This document shows positions 6,141-13,457 of a stretch of DNA of 14,362 nt, piece after piece (the stretch's first letter is position 1; every line of letters begins with the position of its first letter). Origin of the DNA: Dehalococcoidia bacterium UBA3254. Its GTDB lineage: Bacteria > Chloroflexota > Dehalococcoidia > Dehalococcoidales > UBA3254. Both the position numbers and the translations under genes were made by a program. The notes under the pieces are model-generated. The model ran no database searches, had not been told where the DNA came from, and saw only the letters and a program-made list of their open reading frames with translations. Location: the NCBI GenBank assembly GCA_002362735.1, contig DEUU01000370.1, forward strand, positions 524 through 14,885. The letters are read 5' to 3'.

Positions 6141-6842
6141 GTGCTTCCTCAACTGACTCAATTCAAGAGGGCAGCACTTAACCTTTTTTTTCCGCAGAAA
6201 TGTTTGGGCTGTGGCGAAGAGGGTGATCTTCTCTGCCAATCTTGCCAGAAATCTCTATCAAGGATTATACCGCCTGTTTGTCCCAAATGCGGTCGACCTC
6301 AACCAAGCGGTTTAGTCTGTCACGGTTGTATTGGGTGGCAGTCCTCTATTGATGGTATTCGTTCTCCATTTAAATTTGAATCCCTTATGCGGGAAGCGAT
6401 CCATCAGCTCAAATATAAAAATATGAGGAGCCTGGCGGCTCCCCTGGCTTTACTGACAAAGCACTATTTGTCTAAAAGTCCGCTGCCGGGGCAAGTTATT
6501 GTACCGGTCCCGCTACACCCAAAAAGACTTAGAGAGCGAGGCTATAACCAATCTGAATTAATTGCAAGAGAACTTGGCAAATTAATTAACCTTCCAGTCT
6601 TCACCGGCTTTCTCATTCGCACCCGTTATTTATTACCCCAGGCCCGAACGAACTCGGTAGAAGATCGCCGACAAAATGTTAAAAATGCTTTTTCCTGTAC
6701 CGCCGCTATTTTACCCTACACTCAAGTACTGCTGATTGATGATGTCTCAACCTCCGGATTTACTCTGGATGCTTGCGCCGCAGCCCTGAAATCATCAGGA
6801 GTCCTATTGGTTTGGGGAATCTCTGTTGCAAGAGAAATATAA
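6141..6842 (+). CDS. comF: ComF family protein (amidophosphoribosyltransferase-like)
   Basis: This 233-residue ComF-type protein is linked to natural DNA uptake and single-stranded DNA handling in other bacteria. The N-terminal part has two zinc-binding cysteine sets: C21, C24, C32 and C35 (KCLGCGEEG, CQSC), then C47, C50, C60 and C63 (CPKCGRP, CHGC). The phosphoribosyltransferase-like domain follows, with IVPVPLHPKRLRERGYNQSE, QARTN, RRQNVKNAF and the PRPP loop VLLIDDVSTSGFTLD (D200, D201). The start is GTG 6141 with AGGCGG about 6 nt upstream. Length is normal. No other competence genes are in view, so the role here is open; comF occurs in many bacteria not known to be competent. hpf follows after 36 nt, a neighbour order I have often seen. 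Confidence 0.93.
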   Translation: MLPQLTQFKRAALNLFFPQKCLGCGEEGDLLCQSCQKSLSRIIPPVCPKCGRPQPSGLVCHGCIGWQSSIDGIRSPFKFESLMREAIHQLKYKNMRSLAAPLALLTKHYLSKSPLPGQVIVPVPLHPKRLRERGYNQSELIARELGKLINLPVFTGFLIRTRYLLPQARTNSVEDRRQNVKNAFSCTAAILPYTQVLLIDDVSTSGFTLDACAAALKSSGVLLVWGISVAREI

Positions 6843-6843
6843 T
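6838..6843 (+). promoter_or_regulatory. Possible -10 box for hpf
   Basis: A perfect TATAAT overlaps the comF stop codon, about 36 nt before the hpf start, in an AT-rich stretch. I see no convincing -35 at the right distance, so hpf may instead be read mainly from upstream. Weak call. Confidence 0.3.
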
Positions 6844-6878
6844 TATATATAGAGAAATATTTATTAGGAGGAACCCAC

Positions 6879-7439
6879 ATGGATATGCATATCACCGGAA
6901 AAAACGTAGAATTGATGCCGGAAGTACGAGATTATGCATCTCGAAAATTGGGAAAGATAAATCGTTTTTTACCCAATATTCTTTCTTTTGACGTGGTTGT
7001 TTCAGAAGAGCAGACGCGCGCCCCAGATCAACGTTTCATCGCTCAGGTTACCCTTGATAGCAACGGCACTTTGATAAGGGGCGAAGAAAGAGGACGAGAT
7101 TTATTCACCTCCATTGATAAAGTCGCTGGAGTAATGGAACGTCAAATTGAACATTATAAAGGAAAGCTTCCTTATTCTAAAAAAAGAGCCACACCCTCAA
7201 TACGGACTAATACTACTGAAGTGACTGCTGCTGCAGAACCTGAAGCCGAACCGTTACCAAAAGTAGTGCGGACCAAACGGTTCGACGTCAAACCTATGTC
7301 GTTAGATGAAGCCGTAGACCAGATGGTCTTGCTGAATCATGACTTCTTTTTGTTTTTTAATCCGGATAATAATAAAATAAATTTGTTATATAAACGCAAG
7401 GATGGGAATTTGGGTTTGATCGAACCCACCACACGCTGA
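6879..7439 (+). CDS. hpf: Long-form ribosome hibernation promoting factor
   Basis: This 186-residue protein binds the 30S decoding region and, in its long form, dimerises 70S ribosomes into inactive 100S particles in slow growth. The N-terminal domain (about 1-100) begins MDMHITGKNVELMPEVRDYA and contains RGEERGRDLFTSIDKV. A variable linker rich in Ala, Glu and Thr spans about 105-125. The C-terminal dimerisation domain (about 130-180) has KRFDVKPMSLDEAVDQM, HDFFLFFN and INLLYKRKDGNLGLIEP. AGGAGG (6866-6871) is 7 nt from ATG 6879, the strongest ribosome binding site in the window. A strong terminator follows 8 nt after the stop. An overlapping frame from 6773 is a shadow. Confidence 0.96.
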   Translation: MDMHITGKNVELMPEVRDYASRKLGKINRFLPNILSFDVVVSEEQTRAPDQRFIAQVTLDSNGTLIRGEERGRDLFTSIDKVAGVMERQIEHYKGKLPYSKKRATPSIRTNTTEVTAAAEPEAEPLPKVVRTKRFDVKPMSLDEAVDQMVLLNHDFFLFFNPDNNKINLLYKRKDGNLGLIEPTTR

Positions 7440-7447
7440 CAAAGTAT

Positions 7448-7480
7448 AAAAAAGCTCCTCCCACCCGGAGGAGCTTTTTT
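7448..7480 (+). terminator. Rho-independent terminator after hpf
   Basis: A perfect 8-bp stem GCTCCTCC (7454-7461) / GGAGGAGC (7467-7474) has a 5-nt loop (CACCC). It is flanked by a run of six A and a run of six T, which can extend the stem. It ends the thpR to hpf transcription run; the A tract also lets it act on the opposite strand. Confidence 0.92.
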
Positions 7481-7505
7481 ATATATTTAAATAAAAGGAC
7501 CTGTG

Positions 7506-8030
7506 ATGATAAACAATCTCCAATTTTACCATGCTGTTTTCGAAACAAATACCGGTTGGATCGGCTTGCTGGGTTCCTGTAAAGGACTGTTGAGATCCAC
7601 TCTCCCTCAACTATCTAACGAGTATGCTATTTTGCATCTGGGCGAAGAAGTGAATAAATCGGTTGAATCAATTGATTATTTCGCTGAGTTGATTGCCATG
7701 TTTCAGATTTTTTTCCAGGGTCACCCGACTTCTTTTTCGGCCAGATTAGACCTTTCTCAGACTACTCCCTTTGAAGTCTCGGTCTGGGATGCTACTAAAA
7801 GCATCCCCTGGGGACAAACTCGAAGTTATGCATGGGTTGCAAAACAAATTGGTAAGCCCTCGGCTCCTCGGGCTGTCGGACACGCTCTGGGACGAAACCG
7901 GTTTCCGATCATAATACCCTGCCACAGGGTTCTGGGAAGCGATGGATCGTTACACGGATTTGGCGGAGGACTCAAGATGAAACAATTATTACTGGATCTA
8001 GAGTGTAAAGAAGTTAATCCCTTTGACTAA
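7506..8030 (+). CDS. ogt: Methylated-DNA--protein-cysteine methyltransferase
   Basis: This 174-residue suicide repair protein takes the alkyl group from O6-alkylguanine onto its own cysteine. The active site is C139 in IIIPCHRVLG. The DNA-binding and helix-turn-helix part has PFEVSVWDATKSIPWGQTRSY with AKQIGKPSAPRAVGHALGRN, including the arginine finger in PRAVG and N131. The end, LHGFGGGLKMKQLLLDLE, is typical, though Phe replaces the more common Tyr in the GY.GG turn. The N-terminal ribonuclease-like domain is poorly conserved, as usual. ATG 7506 is better placed relative to AAAGGA (7494-7499) than the overlapping GTG 7503. The gene lies alone after the hpf terminator and converges on radC with a 14-nt gap that contains no hairpin. 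ogt versus ada-like naming rests on the lack of an Ada regulatory domain. Confidence 0.95.
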   Translation: MINNLQFYHAVFETNTGWIGLLGSCKGLLRSTLPQLSNEYAILHLGEEVNKSVESIDYFAELIAMFQIFFQGHPTSFSARLDLSQTTPFEVSVWDATKSIPWGQTRSYAWVAKQIGKPSAPRAVGHALGRNRFPIIIPCHRVLGSDGSLHGFGGGLKMKQLLLDLECKEVNPFD

Positions 8031-8044
8031 ATTATCTTTGGGTC

Positions 8045-8740
8045 TCACTTTTGGCACTTGTCAATAAATCCATCGCCTGCAAAACTGTAAAACCGGTTGT
8101 CTCCAACGATAATATGGTCCAGAAGTTTAATTTGCATCACGTTGCCCGCATAGACCATATTCCGTGTCAAATCTTTATCAGCTTCGCTGGGATTCGGGTT
8201 TCCTGATGGATGGTTATGTACCAGAACAAACGAAACAGCGTTACATCGAATCGCTTTCTCTATTACTTCCCGTGGATAAATATAGCTGCTGTCCACTGTT
8301 CCCTGCGATAGATCCTGTATCTCGATAATATGGTTCTGACTATCCAAATAGATTGTTTTTATTATTTCTTTTTTTAAGTCCCTCATCGTATGGGAAAAAT
8401 ACTCATAAATTTCCTGGGACGAGCTGCATACCGGCTTTTCCAGACTTTTCTCTTTAAGAAACTCCCGGGCTACCGATTGAACGATTTTAAAACCGAAAAT
8501 ACTGTGAGGGCCGATTCCTTTAATTTTCTGAAGTTCATCCGGAGAAGCTTCCAGCACACCCCGGAGTGTCTTAAAAATGCGTATCGCTTCTTTCGCCTGG
8601 TGTGTCACATCTGTACGGGGTTTTCCTAAGGTCAGTAAAAGTTCTATGATCTCGTAGTCCTGAAATCCTGTTAAGCCTGTTTCTAAAAATCTTTCTCTAA
8701 GCCTTTTCCGGTGCCCGAGATAGTCCTCTTTTACCTGCAT
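8045..8740 (-). CDS. radC: RadC / JAB-domain protein (UPF0758 family)
   Basis: This 231-residue RadC-family protein has an N-terminal helix-hairpin-helix-like part (ASPDELQKIKGIGPHSIFGFKIVQ, about 66-88) and a C-terminal JAMM metalloprotease-like domain. The full JAMM set is present: E125 (KKEIIKTIYLD) and H175-x-H177-x10-D188 (LVHNHPSGNPNPSEAD). The signature VSFVLVHNHPSG is diagnostic. The name radC comes from a reported repair link in E. coli that was later traced to another gene, so the role is unsettled; members are frequent in accessory regions, but this one sits with core genes. ATG 8740 is preceded by GAGGT at 7-nt spacing. It lies 105 nt after dnaE on the same strand, and that gap has a -10-like box framed by a dyad. 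Confidence 0.93.
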   Translation of the reverse strand: MQVKEDYLGHRKRLRERFLETGLTGFQDYEIIELLLTLGKPRTDVTHQAKEAIRIFKTLRGVLEASPDELQKIKGIGPHSIFGFKIVQSVAREFLKEKSLEKPVCSSSQEIYEYFSHTMRDLKKEIIKTIYLDSQNHIIEIQDLSQGTVDSSYIYPREVIEKAIRCNAVSFVLVHNHPSGNPNPSEADKDLTRNMVYAGNVMQIKLLDHIIVGDNRFYSFAGDGFIDKCQK

Positions 8741-8763
8741 TTCTTTACCTCAATAAGATTACC

Positions 8764-8788
8764 TTTTCTCGTATTTTATAAGAGAAAA
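8764..8788 (-). promoter_or_regulatory. Candidate radC promoter with a dyad framing the -10 box
   Basis: On the - strand, TTTTCTC and GAGAAAA form a perfect 7-bp inverted repeat separated by 11 nt. The spacer contains TATAAA (8775-8780), a -10-like box placed about 35 nt before the radC start. No good -35 is seen upstream. A dyad over a -10 is the layout of a repressor operator; that function is inferred. Confidence 0.4.
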
Positions 8789-8830
8789 TCGTTTACTTTC
8801 TAGGGGATTTAATAATCATAGTTTCACTCG

Positions 8831-8845
8831 GTCTAAAGTTTAGAC
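8831..8845. repeat. 15-bp palindrome abutting the dnaE stop codon
   Basis: GTCTAAAGTTTAGAC is a perfect 7-bp inverted repeat around a single central base. It touches the dnaE stop (8846-8848) and lies about 90 nt upstream of radC. As RNA it could form only a 6-bp stem with a 3-nt loop, and no T run follows in the dnaE direction, so it is not a good intrinsic terminator. It may be a protein-binding site. Confidence 0.5.
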
Positions 8846-11800
8846 TTACTCATTTTTCTTTTCAACTTTCTCCACGAGCAAGTTTTGCTCACCTACCAGC
8901 TTCCTCAATCTCTTTTGCAGATCAGGAGAACAATCGACGTAAACATTGGTCAATTTAAGATTAGTCACCCTGTCCGGATTCATAATCTTAAGGTTTACTT
9001 CATCTCTTCCACGGGATTCCTTCAGTATTTCCATGATCTTTTTCAGAAAATCTTCATCTTTATCTTCATCTTCCGTCTCATGAACCACAATTATTAATTT
9101 GCAAAATTCCACAGTTGATGGTATCACTTTCCCGTTCTTGCCATTCACAGATGAGCCATTAACATGGGCGACTCCGTTTCCGTTAGCCCCCTTGTTGTTT
9201 TTTCCATTGCCATTAACTTTGGGTGCTGTATTTGGTGTGATGGCCAGGGCTGCTGCTTTAGGTTGTACTTCTTGTTTGCACTGTTCCACCGCATCACAAG
9301 TTACCTGTAGCCTTTCCTCTTTAACCTTTACCTTTCCTTCAATCCGTAAGAATCCACCCTCCTGCCATAAATCTTTTGTGCTCTCATAGGTACGCGGCCA
9401 TACCATTACTTCGATCCCGGCTACGTCATCCTCCAATATCGCACTGCAAAAAGCTCTATGGTCCTTGGTGAACAATTCCCGCACCGAGGACACCAGTCCA
9501 GCAATTACAACACTCTGACCGTCCAATTCAGCGTTTATTTGTGACGGTAAAACCGTACTTTCGGTGTCAATATACTTAGCATACTGGGCGAAGGGATGTT
9601 CAGAAAGATAAACCCCCATCAACTCCTTCTCCCAGCCCAATTTTTCTTTTGCTTGAACATCGGTTCCGCTAACATCTAAATTCGGCATTGGAACCAGCGA
9701 TTGCTGACCAAACAAATCGAACATAGTGGACTGTCCGGAACTGCGTAGCTTCTGTTCTCTCTGGGCCATTGATAATATCCGGTCAAGACTGGATAATAAT
9801 GCTCCTCTGTTCGCTTCCAAACTATCTAAAGCTCCTGCCTTGATCAAGCTCTCCAATACCCTGCGATTAGCTGTTTGAGAATCGATACGACGGCAAAAAT
9901 CTTCGATCGATTTGAAGAGTCCGTTCTTATTTCGCTCAGATATTAAAGGTTCGATAGCACCGGGACCCACATTTTTTATCGCTGCGAGCCCGAAGCGAAT
10001 CGCCGGTCTTTCTTTATCCCCGCTTTCCGCCAGCGAGAAAGTAACCTGACTTAAATTGATATCCGGAGGCCGAACCGCTATCCCTAATCTCTTTGCCTCA
10101 GATATAGCCGTACTCACCTTGTCCAGCGTATCCGAGTTCGTAATTAAAAAAGCGGCAATATATTCTGAAGGAAAATTCGCTTTTAAATAAGCTGTCTGGT
10201 ATGCGATCAAGGCATAACTCACACTGTGCGCTTTATTAAATGCATATCCGGCAAAAGGTTCTATGAGAGCGTAAATGGTGTTGGCTATTTCTTCCGAATA
10301 GCCAAGTTTCTTCGCTCCGTTGACAAAATTTAATTTTTCCTTCTGCATTACCTCGGCAATCTTCTTCCCCATGGCTTTACGAAAGATATCCGCCTGGCCT
10401 AAAGTATACCCAGCGAATTCGCGTACAATAAATAGAACCTGGTCCTGGTAAACGATTACACCGTAAGTCTCTTCAAGGATTTTTGCGAGTGCCGGATGTG
10501 GATAACTGATCGGTTCCAACCCCTGTTTGGATTTGATAAATTTAGGAATGTGCTCCATCGGACCAGGCCGGTACAAAGCCACCATTGCGGAGATATCGCT
10601 GAAACAGGTCGGCTTCAATTCCTTGATGTACCGCCGCATCCCTGCGCTTTCCAGCTGGAACACCCCTGTCGTTTCTCCCGATGAAAGCAGATCAAATGTT
10701 TTTTTATCATCCATGGGCAGATGATATAAATCAAAATCTACTCCCCTTTTTTCACGAATGATATCCCTGGCTCTTCCTAGAATCGTCAGGTTCGCCAGAC
10801 CCAAAAAGTCCATTTTTAATAGTCCAATCTTGGCAATATTCTCCATAGTAAATTGTGTCATCGCCTGACCGCTGCCTTCGCTTTTGGATACCTGTTGCAA
10901 AGGCACATGCAGAGTCAAAGGGTCTTTGGAAATAACGATACCGGCAGCATGTGTGCTGGCGTGGCGAGAAGTACCCTCTACTTTTTTGGCTGAATCGACT
11001 AATTTACGTATGATCGAATCTGCCTGATAAATCTCTTTTAACTCGGAGCTTTCCTCTATGGCCTGGTCCAGCGTCATATGGACGCCGAATGGAATTAGTC
11101 TTGCAACCCGATCTACGTCACTGAGAGGCATTCCCAGTGCCCGACCTACATCACGGATTGCCGCCCTCGCTCCTAACGTTCCAAAGGTGATAATCTGGGC
11201 TACATGGTCTGCCCCGTATTTTTTGGAAACGTAATCAATCACTTCCTGTCGTCGATGGTCTTCGAAATCCGAATCGATATCGGGCATTTCCTTCCGCTCT
11301 ATATTCAGAAATCGCTCAAAGACCAGTTTGTGCTCAATGGGGTCTATCGCTGTGATCCCCAAGCAGTGCAAAACAATGCTCGCTGCGGCGCTCCCCCTTA
11401 CCCCCACCAGGATTCCCTGTCTCCGGGCATAAGAAAGCATGTCCCAGACCACCAGAAAATAATTGGCAAATTGAGTCTTATCGATTACTTCAAGCTCATA
11501 TTTTAAACGCTGCTCTATTTCGGGCGTTGGATTTGGATAATATTTACTAAACCCCTCGTAGCAAAGGTCACGTAAATATTCCTGGGCATTCTTCCCAGGG
11601 GGTAGCTCGATTTCCGGCAGGTGAAGCCTGGTAAAATCCAGCTTGAGATCGCACATTTCGGCTATTCGCTGGGTATTTTCAATCGCCTCAGGAATATCTT
11701 TGTAGGCTTCTGCCATTTCCAGCGGACTCTTCAGATAAAAGAAGTCCCCTGCCATTTTCAATCGTTTCTCGTCGTTCACGGTAGAGTTTGTCCCAATGCA

Positions 11801-12451
11801 AAGTAAAAGATCGTGCGTTGCCGCATCATCCCGGTGAATATAATGGACATCGTTCGTCGCTACCAGCGGTATATCCAGGTCTTTGGCCATTTTAATGAGG
11901 TCAGGATTGACTCTTTCCAGTTCGGGTATCGGTTGCCTCTGAATTTCGATAAAAAAGTCGCCGAATGTCTTTTTATACCATCGAGCGGTCTCACTTGCCT
12001 CAGCTAACTTTCCTTGCAATATCAGGGAAGGTACTTCTCCTCCAATACAGGCGGTTAAAGCGATCAGTCCTTCGTGGTATTTTTCCAGAAGAGCATGGTC
12101 CACCTTAGGCTTATAATAAAAACCCTCCAGATGGGCTGTTGATGTTAGTTGCATTAAATTCCGGTAACCTGTCACGTTCTTCGCTAATAACACCAGATGG
12201 TAGCTGTTCTTTTCAGCGGCCGTCCTGGCTTTATGGTCGGTCTGTGCCACATACATCTCGCAGCCGATTATAGGTTTGATTCCAGCTTCCTTGGCCGCCA
12301 GATAAAAATCGATGGCTCCGTACATTACGCCGTGATCTGTAATGGCAAGGCTGCTCATTCCAAGTTCTTTAGCACGCCTAACCAACTGGTCTATGCGGCA
12401 CATACCATCGAGCAGGCTGAATTCAGTATGAACGTGAAGATGATTGAACAT
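8846..12451 (-). CDS. dnaE: DNA polymerase III alpha subunit, DnaE1 type
   Basis: This 1201-residue protein is the replicative DNA polymerase catalytic subunit. An N-terminal PHP domain shows apparently intact metal motifs: H6 and H8 (HLHVHTEFS), D39-H40 (ITDHGVMYG), E65 (GCEMYV), H85 (YHLVLL) and NDVHY. The polymerase core has the catalytic aspartates D393 and D395 (PDIDSDFED) and D548 (KMDFLGL), plus RGSAAAS, HAAGIVIS, ALYRPGPME and NKAHSVSYALIAYQTAYLK. Helix-hairpin-helix (IKNVGPGAIEPL), beta-binding and OB-fold (VVIAGLVSSVRE) regions follow. Residues 1074-1108 are an Asn/Gly-rich linker, then a short C-terminal domain. The start has AAGGA about 7-8 nt upstream and an extended -10 box nearby. 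Length is normal for DnaE1. Gene and frame are intact. Confidence 0.97.
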   Translation of the reverse strand: MFNHLHVHTEFSLLDGMCRIDQLVRRAKELGMSSLAITDHGVMYGAIDFYLAAKEAGIKPIIGCEMYVAQTDHKARTAAEKNSYHLVLLAKNVTGYRNLMQLTSTAHLEGFYYKPKVDHALLEKYHEGLIALTACIGGEVPSLILQGKLAEASETARWYKKTFGDFFIEIQRQPIPELERVNPDLIKMAKDLDIPLVATNDVHYIHRDDAATHDLLLCIGTNSTVNDEKRLKMAGDFFYLKSPLEMAEAYKDIPEAIENTQRIAEMCDLKLDFTRLHLPEIELPPGKNAQEYLRDLCYEGFSKYYPNPTPEIEQRLKYELEVIDKTQFANYFLVVWDMLSYARRQGILVGVRGSAAASIVLHCLGITAIDPIEHKLVFERFLNIERKEMPDIDSDFEDHRRQEVIDYVSKKYGADHVAQIITFGTLGARAAIRDVGRALGMPLSDVDRVARLIPFGVHMTLDQAIEESSELKEIYQADSIIRKLVDSAKKVEGTSRHASTHAAGIVISKDPLTLHVPLQQVSKSEGSGQAMTQFTMENIAKIGLLKMDFLGLANLTILGRARDIIREKRGVDFDLYHLPMDDKKTFDLLSSGETTGVFQLESAGMRRYIKELKPTCFSDISAMVALYRPGPMEHIPKFIKSKQGLEPISYPHPALAKILEETYGVIVYQDQVLFIVREFAGYTLGQADIFRKAMGKKIAEVMQKEKLNFVNGAKKLGYSEEIANTIYALIEPFAGYAFNKAHSVSYALIAYQTAYLKANFPSEYIAAFLITNSDTLDKVSTAISEAKRLGIAVRPPDINLSQVTFSLAESGDKERPAIRFGLAAIKNVGPGAIEPLISERNKNGLFKSIEDFCRRIDSQTANRRVLESLIKAGALDSLEANRGALLSSLDRILSMAQREQKLRSSGQSTMFDLFGQQSLVPMPNLDVSGTDVQAKEKLGWEKELMGVYLSEHPFAQYAKYIDTESTVLPSQINAELDGQSVVIAGLVSSVRELFTKDHRAFCSAILEDDVAGIEVMVWPRTYESTKDLWQEGGFLRIEGKVKVKEERLQVTCDAVEQCKQEVQPKAAALAITPNTAPKVNGNGKNNKGANGNGVAHVNGSSVNGKNGKVIPSTVEFCKLIIVVHETEDEDKDEDFLKKIMEILKESRGRDEVNLKIMNPDRVTNLKLTNVYVDCSPDLQKRLRKLVGEQNLLVEKVEKKNE

Positions 12452-12477
12452 GATCCGTCCTTAAAAGCTTTGGCATC

Positions 12478-12486
12478 ATTATAACA
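12478..12486 (-). promoter_or_regulatory. Extended -10 promoter of dnaE
   Basis: Reading the - strand, TGTTATAAT is a perfect extended -10 element ending at 12478. Transcription would start near 12471, giving a leader of about 20 nt that holds the AAGGA ribosome binding site. The bases at the -35 position (ACCTGA) do not match consensus. It lies back to back with the promoter of the downstream + strand gene. Confidence 0.55.
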
Positions 12487-12545
12487 TGCTCCGGCTTGCT
12501 TCAGGTATTAAAAATGGCCCTTCCGGTGGCAATAAATATCGGGAT

Positions 12546-12574
12546 TTGCAATAATCCTGCCTTCTTGCTATAAC
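12546..12574 (+). promoter_or_regulatory. Promoter of the membrane hydrolase gene
   Basis: TTGCAA (12546-12551) is 17 nt from the extended -10 TGC-TATAAC (12566-12574). The start codon is at 12586, so transcription from about 12581 leaves a leader of only about 5 nt. The AGGA (12579-12582) that could act as a ribosome binding site would straddle the transcription start. Confidence 0.6.
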
Positions 12575-12585
12575 AAACAGGATAG

Positions 12586-13212
12586 ATGTTTATTTTCGCC
12601 CACATAGGTATTACTCTAGGCGCAACAACCCTGGTTAGTGGCCTGATATCTGGCTGTCATCGCCCGAATGAAAAAACTGCACGGAAACAACCCCCCGATA
12701 CCCCGAATGTATCGGAAGAAAAAAAAGAATTCTCCCAGATTATCGGGTTGAAGTCTCTGGCAAACTTTCTGGATATACGTATCCTGATTCTCGGTTCTAT
12801 GTTTCCGGACATCATCGATAAACCTTTAAGTTTTTTCGGTTTTGGAGACGGAAGATCTTTAACTCACACCCTGCTTATTACAACCATCATTTTGTTAGCC
12901 AGCTTAATAATGTTTCTGTTTCAAAGAAAAACATGGCTTCTGGCAATCGCTATTGGAATGTTGTTTCACCTTCTCCTGGACTCTATGTGGACTACCCCAA
13001 ATACCTTGCTTTGGCCGTTACGCGGTTGGGCTTTCCCTGCTCCTGACCACAGAACTGGGCTTAATCAACTCGGTATTTGGTGGAATACATTGATGACTCA
13101 TCCTGAGGTAGACATTTTTGAAAGTGTTGGCCTATTAATAATTCTCGTATTTTCTGGAATTCTCCTATTTAAAAGAAAATTTGAGACCTTTTTGATTAAA
13201 GGAAAATTTTAA
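12586..13212 (+). CDS. Membrane-bound metal-dependent hydrolase-like protein (DUF457/YdjM type)
   Basis: This 208-residue membrane protein resembles the DUF457/YdjM group, annotated as membrane-bound metal-dependent hydrolases; no activity is firmly established for most. The conserved polar residues are in order: H6 in MFIFAHIGITLG, Asp residues in SMFPDIIDKPL, RSLTHTLL, and MLFHLLLDSMW. Hydrophobic segments lie at about residues 8-22, 100-117, 122-140 and 182-202. A hydrophilic insert of about 30 residues, rich in Lys, Glu and Pro (about 24-52), separates the first helix from the metal motif and looks lineage-specific. The start ATG 12586 has only a short AGGA and the nearly leaderless promoter described upstream. 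It is divergent from dnaE. A weak hairpin begins at the stop codon. Substrate unknown. Confidence 0.82.
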   Translation: MFIFAHIGITLGATTLVSGLISGCHRPNEKTARKQPPDTPNVSEEKKEFSQIIGLKSLANFLDIRILILGSMFPDIIDKPLSFFGFGDGRSLTHTLLITTIILLASLIMFLFQRKTWLLAIAIGMLFHLLLDSMWTTPNTLLWPLRGWAFPAPDHRTGLNQLGIWWNTLMTHPEVDIFESVGLLIILVFSGILLFKRKFETFLIKGKF

Positions 13213-13245
13213 ACCATGTCTTTGCTTCATGGTTCATTGTTATTT
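13212..13245 (+). terminator. Weak hairpin after the membrane hydrolase gene
   Basis: AACCATG (13212-13218) pairs with CATGGTT (13228-13234) around a 9-nt loop, starting in the stop codon. The following bases (cattgttattt) are only partly T-rich, so termination would be inefficient at best. Confidence 0.45.
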
Positions 13246-13325
13246 ACAGACCCACCGCTGGCGACTTCATTTCACTTCTCTTATAATCCATCGTTAATTT
13301 CCTATTTTAATCAACGTGAATATGC

Positions 13326-13354
13326 TTGAAATAATAGAACAAGTGTGCTATTAT
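13326..13354 (+). promoter_or_regulatory. Strong candidate promoter with a ~97-nt leader
   Basis: TTGAAA (13326-13331) is 17 nt from TATTAT (13349-13354), which is preceded by TGC to make an extended -10. A perfect TATAAT (13352-13357) overlaps it with a less suitable spacer, and another TATAAT lies at 13282-13287. Transcription from about 13361 gives a leader of about 97 nt before the start at 13458. I see no convincing stable fold in that leader by eye. The full gene-free stretch is 13213-13457. Confidence 0.6.
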
Positions 13355-13457
13355 AATCTCATTGACCTAAAACTTCCATTGAAAATACCTTCTTTTGTTT
13401 ATAGCATGTAATTAGGCAGAATATGTTAGCTTAAACTATCTTATTAAGGAGACCAAT

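Noticed and set aside
7454..7461. CTCCTCC as an anti-Shine-Dalgarno element controlling ogt
   Set aside because: It is fully explained as one arm of the perfect terminator stem after hpf.
8031..8044. Shared terminator between convergent ogt and radC
   Set aside because: The 14-nt gap has no inverted repeat; any terminator would have to lie inside the coding ends.
8885..12484. Several + strand open frames of 60-100 codons opposite dnaE
   Set aside because: They lie antisense within an intact, strongly conserved gene, lack ribosome binding sites, and their translations resemble no protein family.
13361..13457. Riboswitch in the 97-nt leader of the OB-like gene
   Set aside because: No known riboswitch core or stable long helix is visible by eye; the region is AT-rich with only short pairings.
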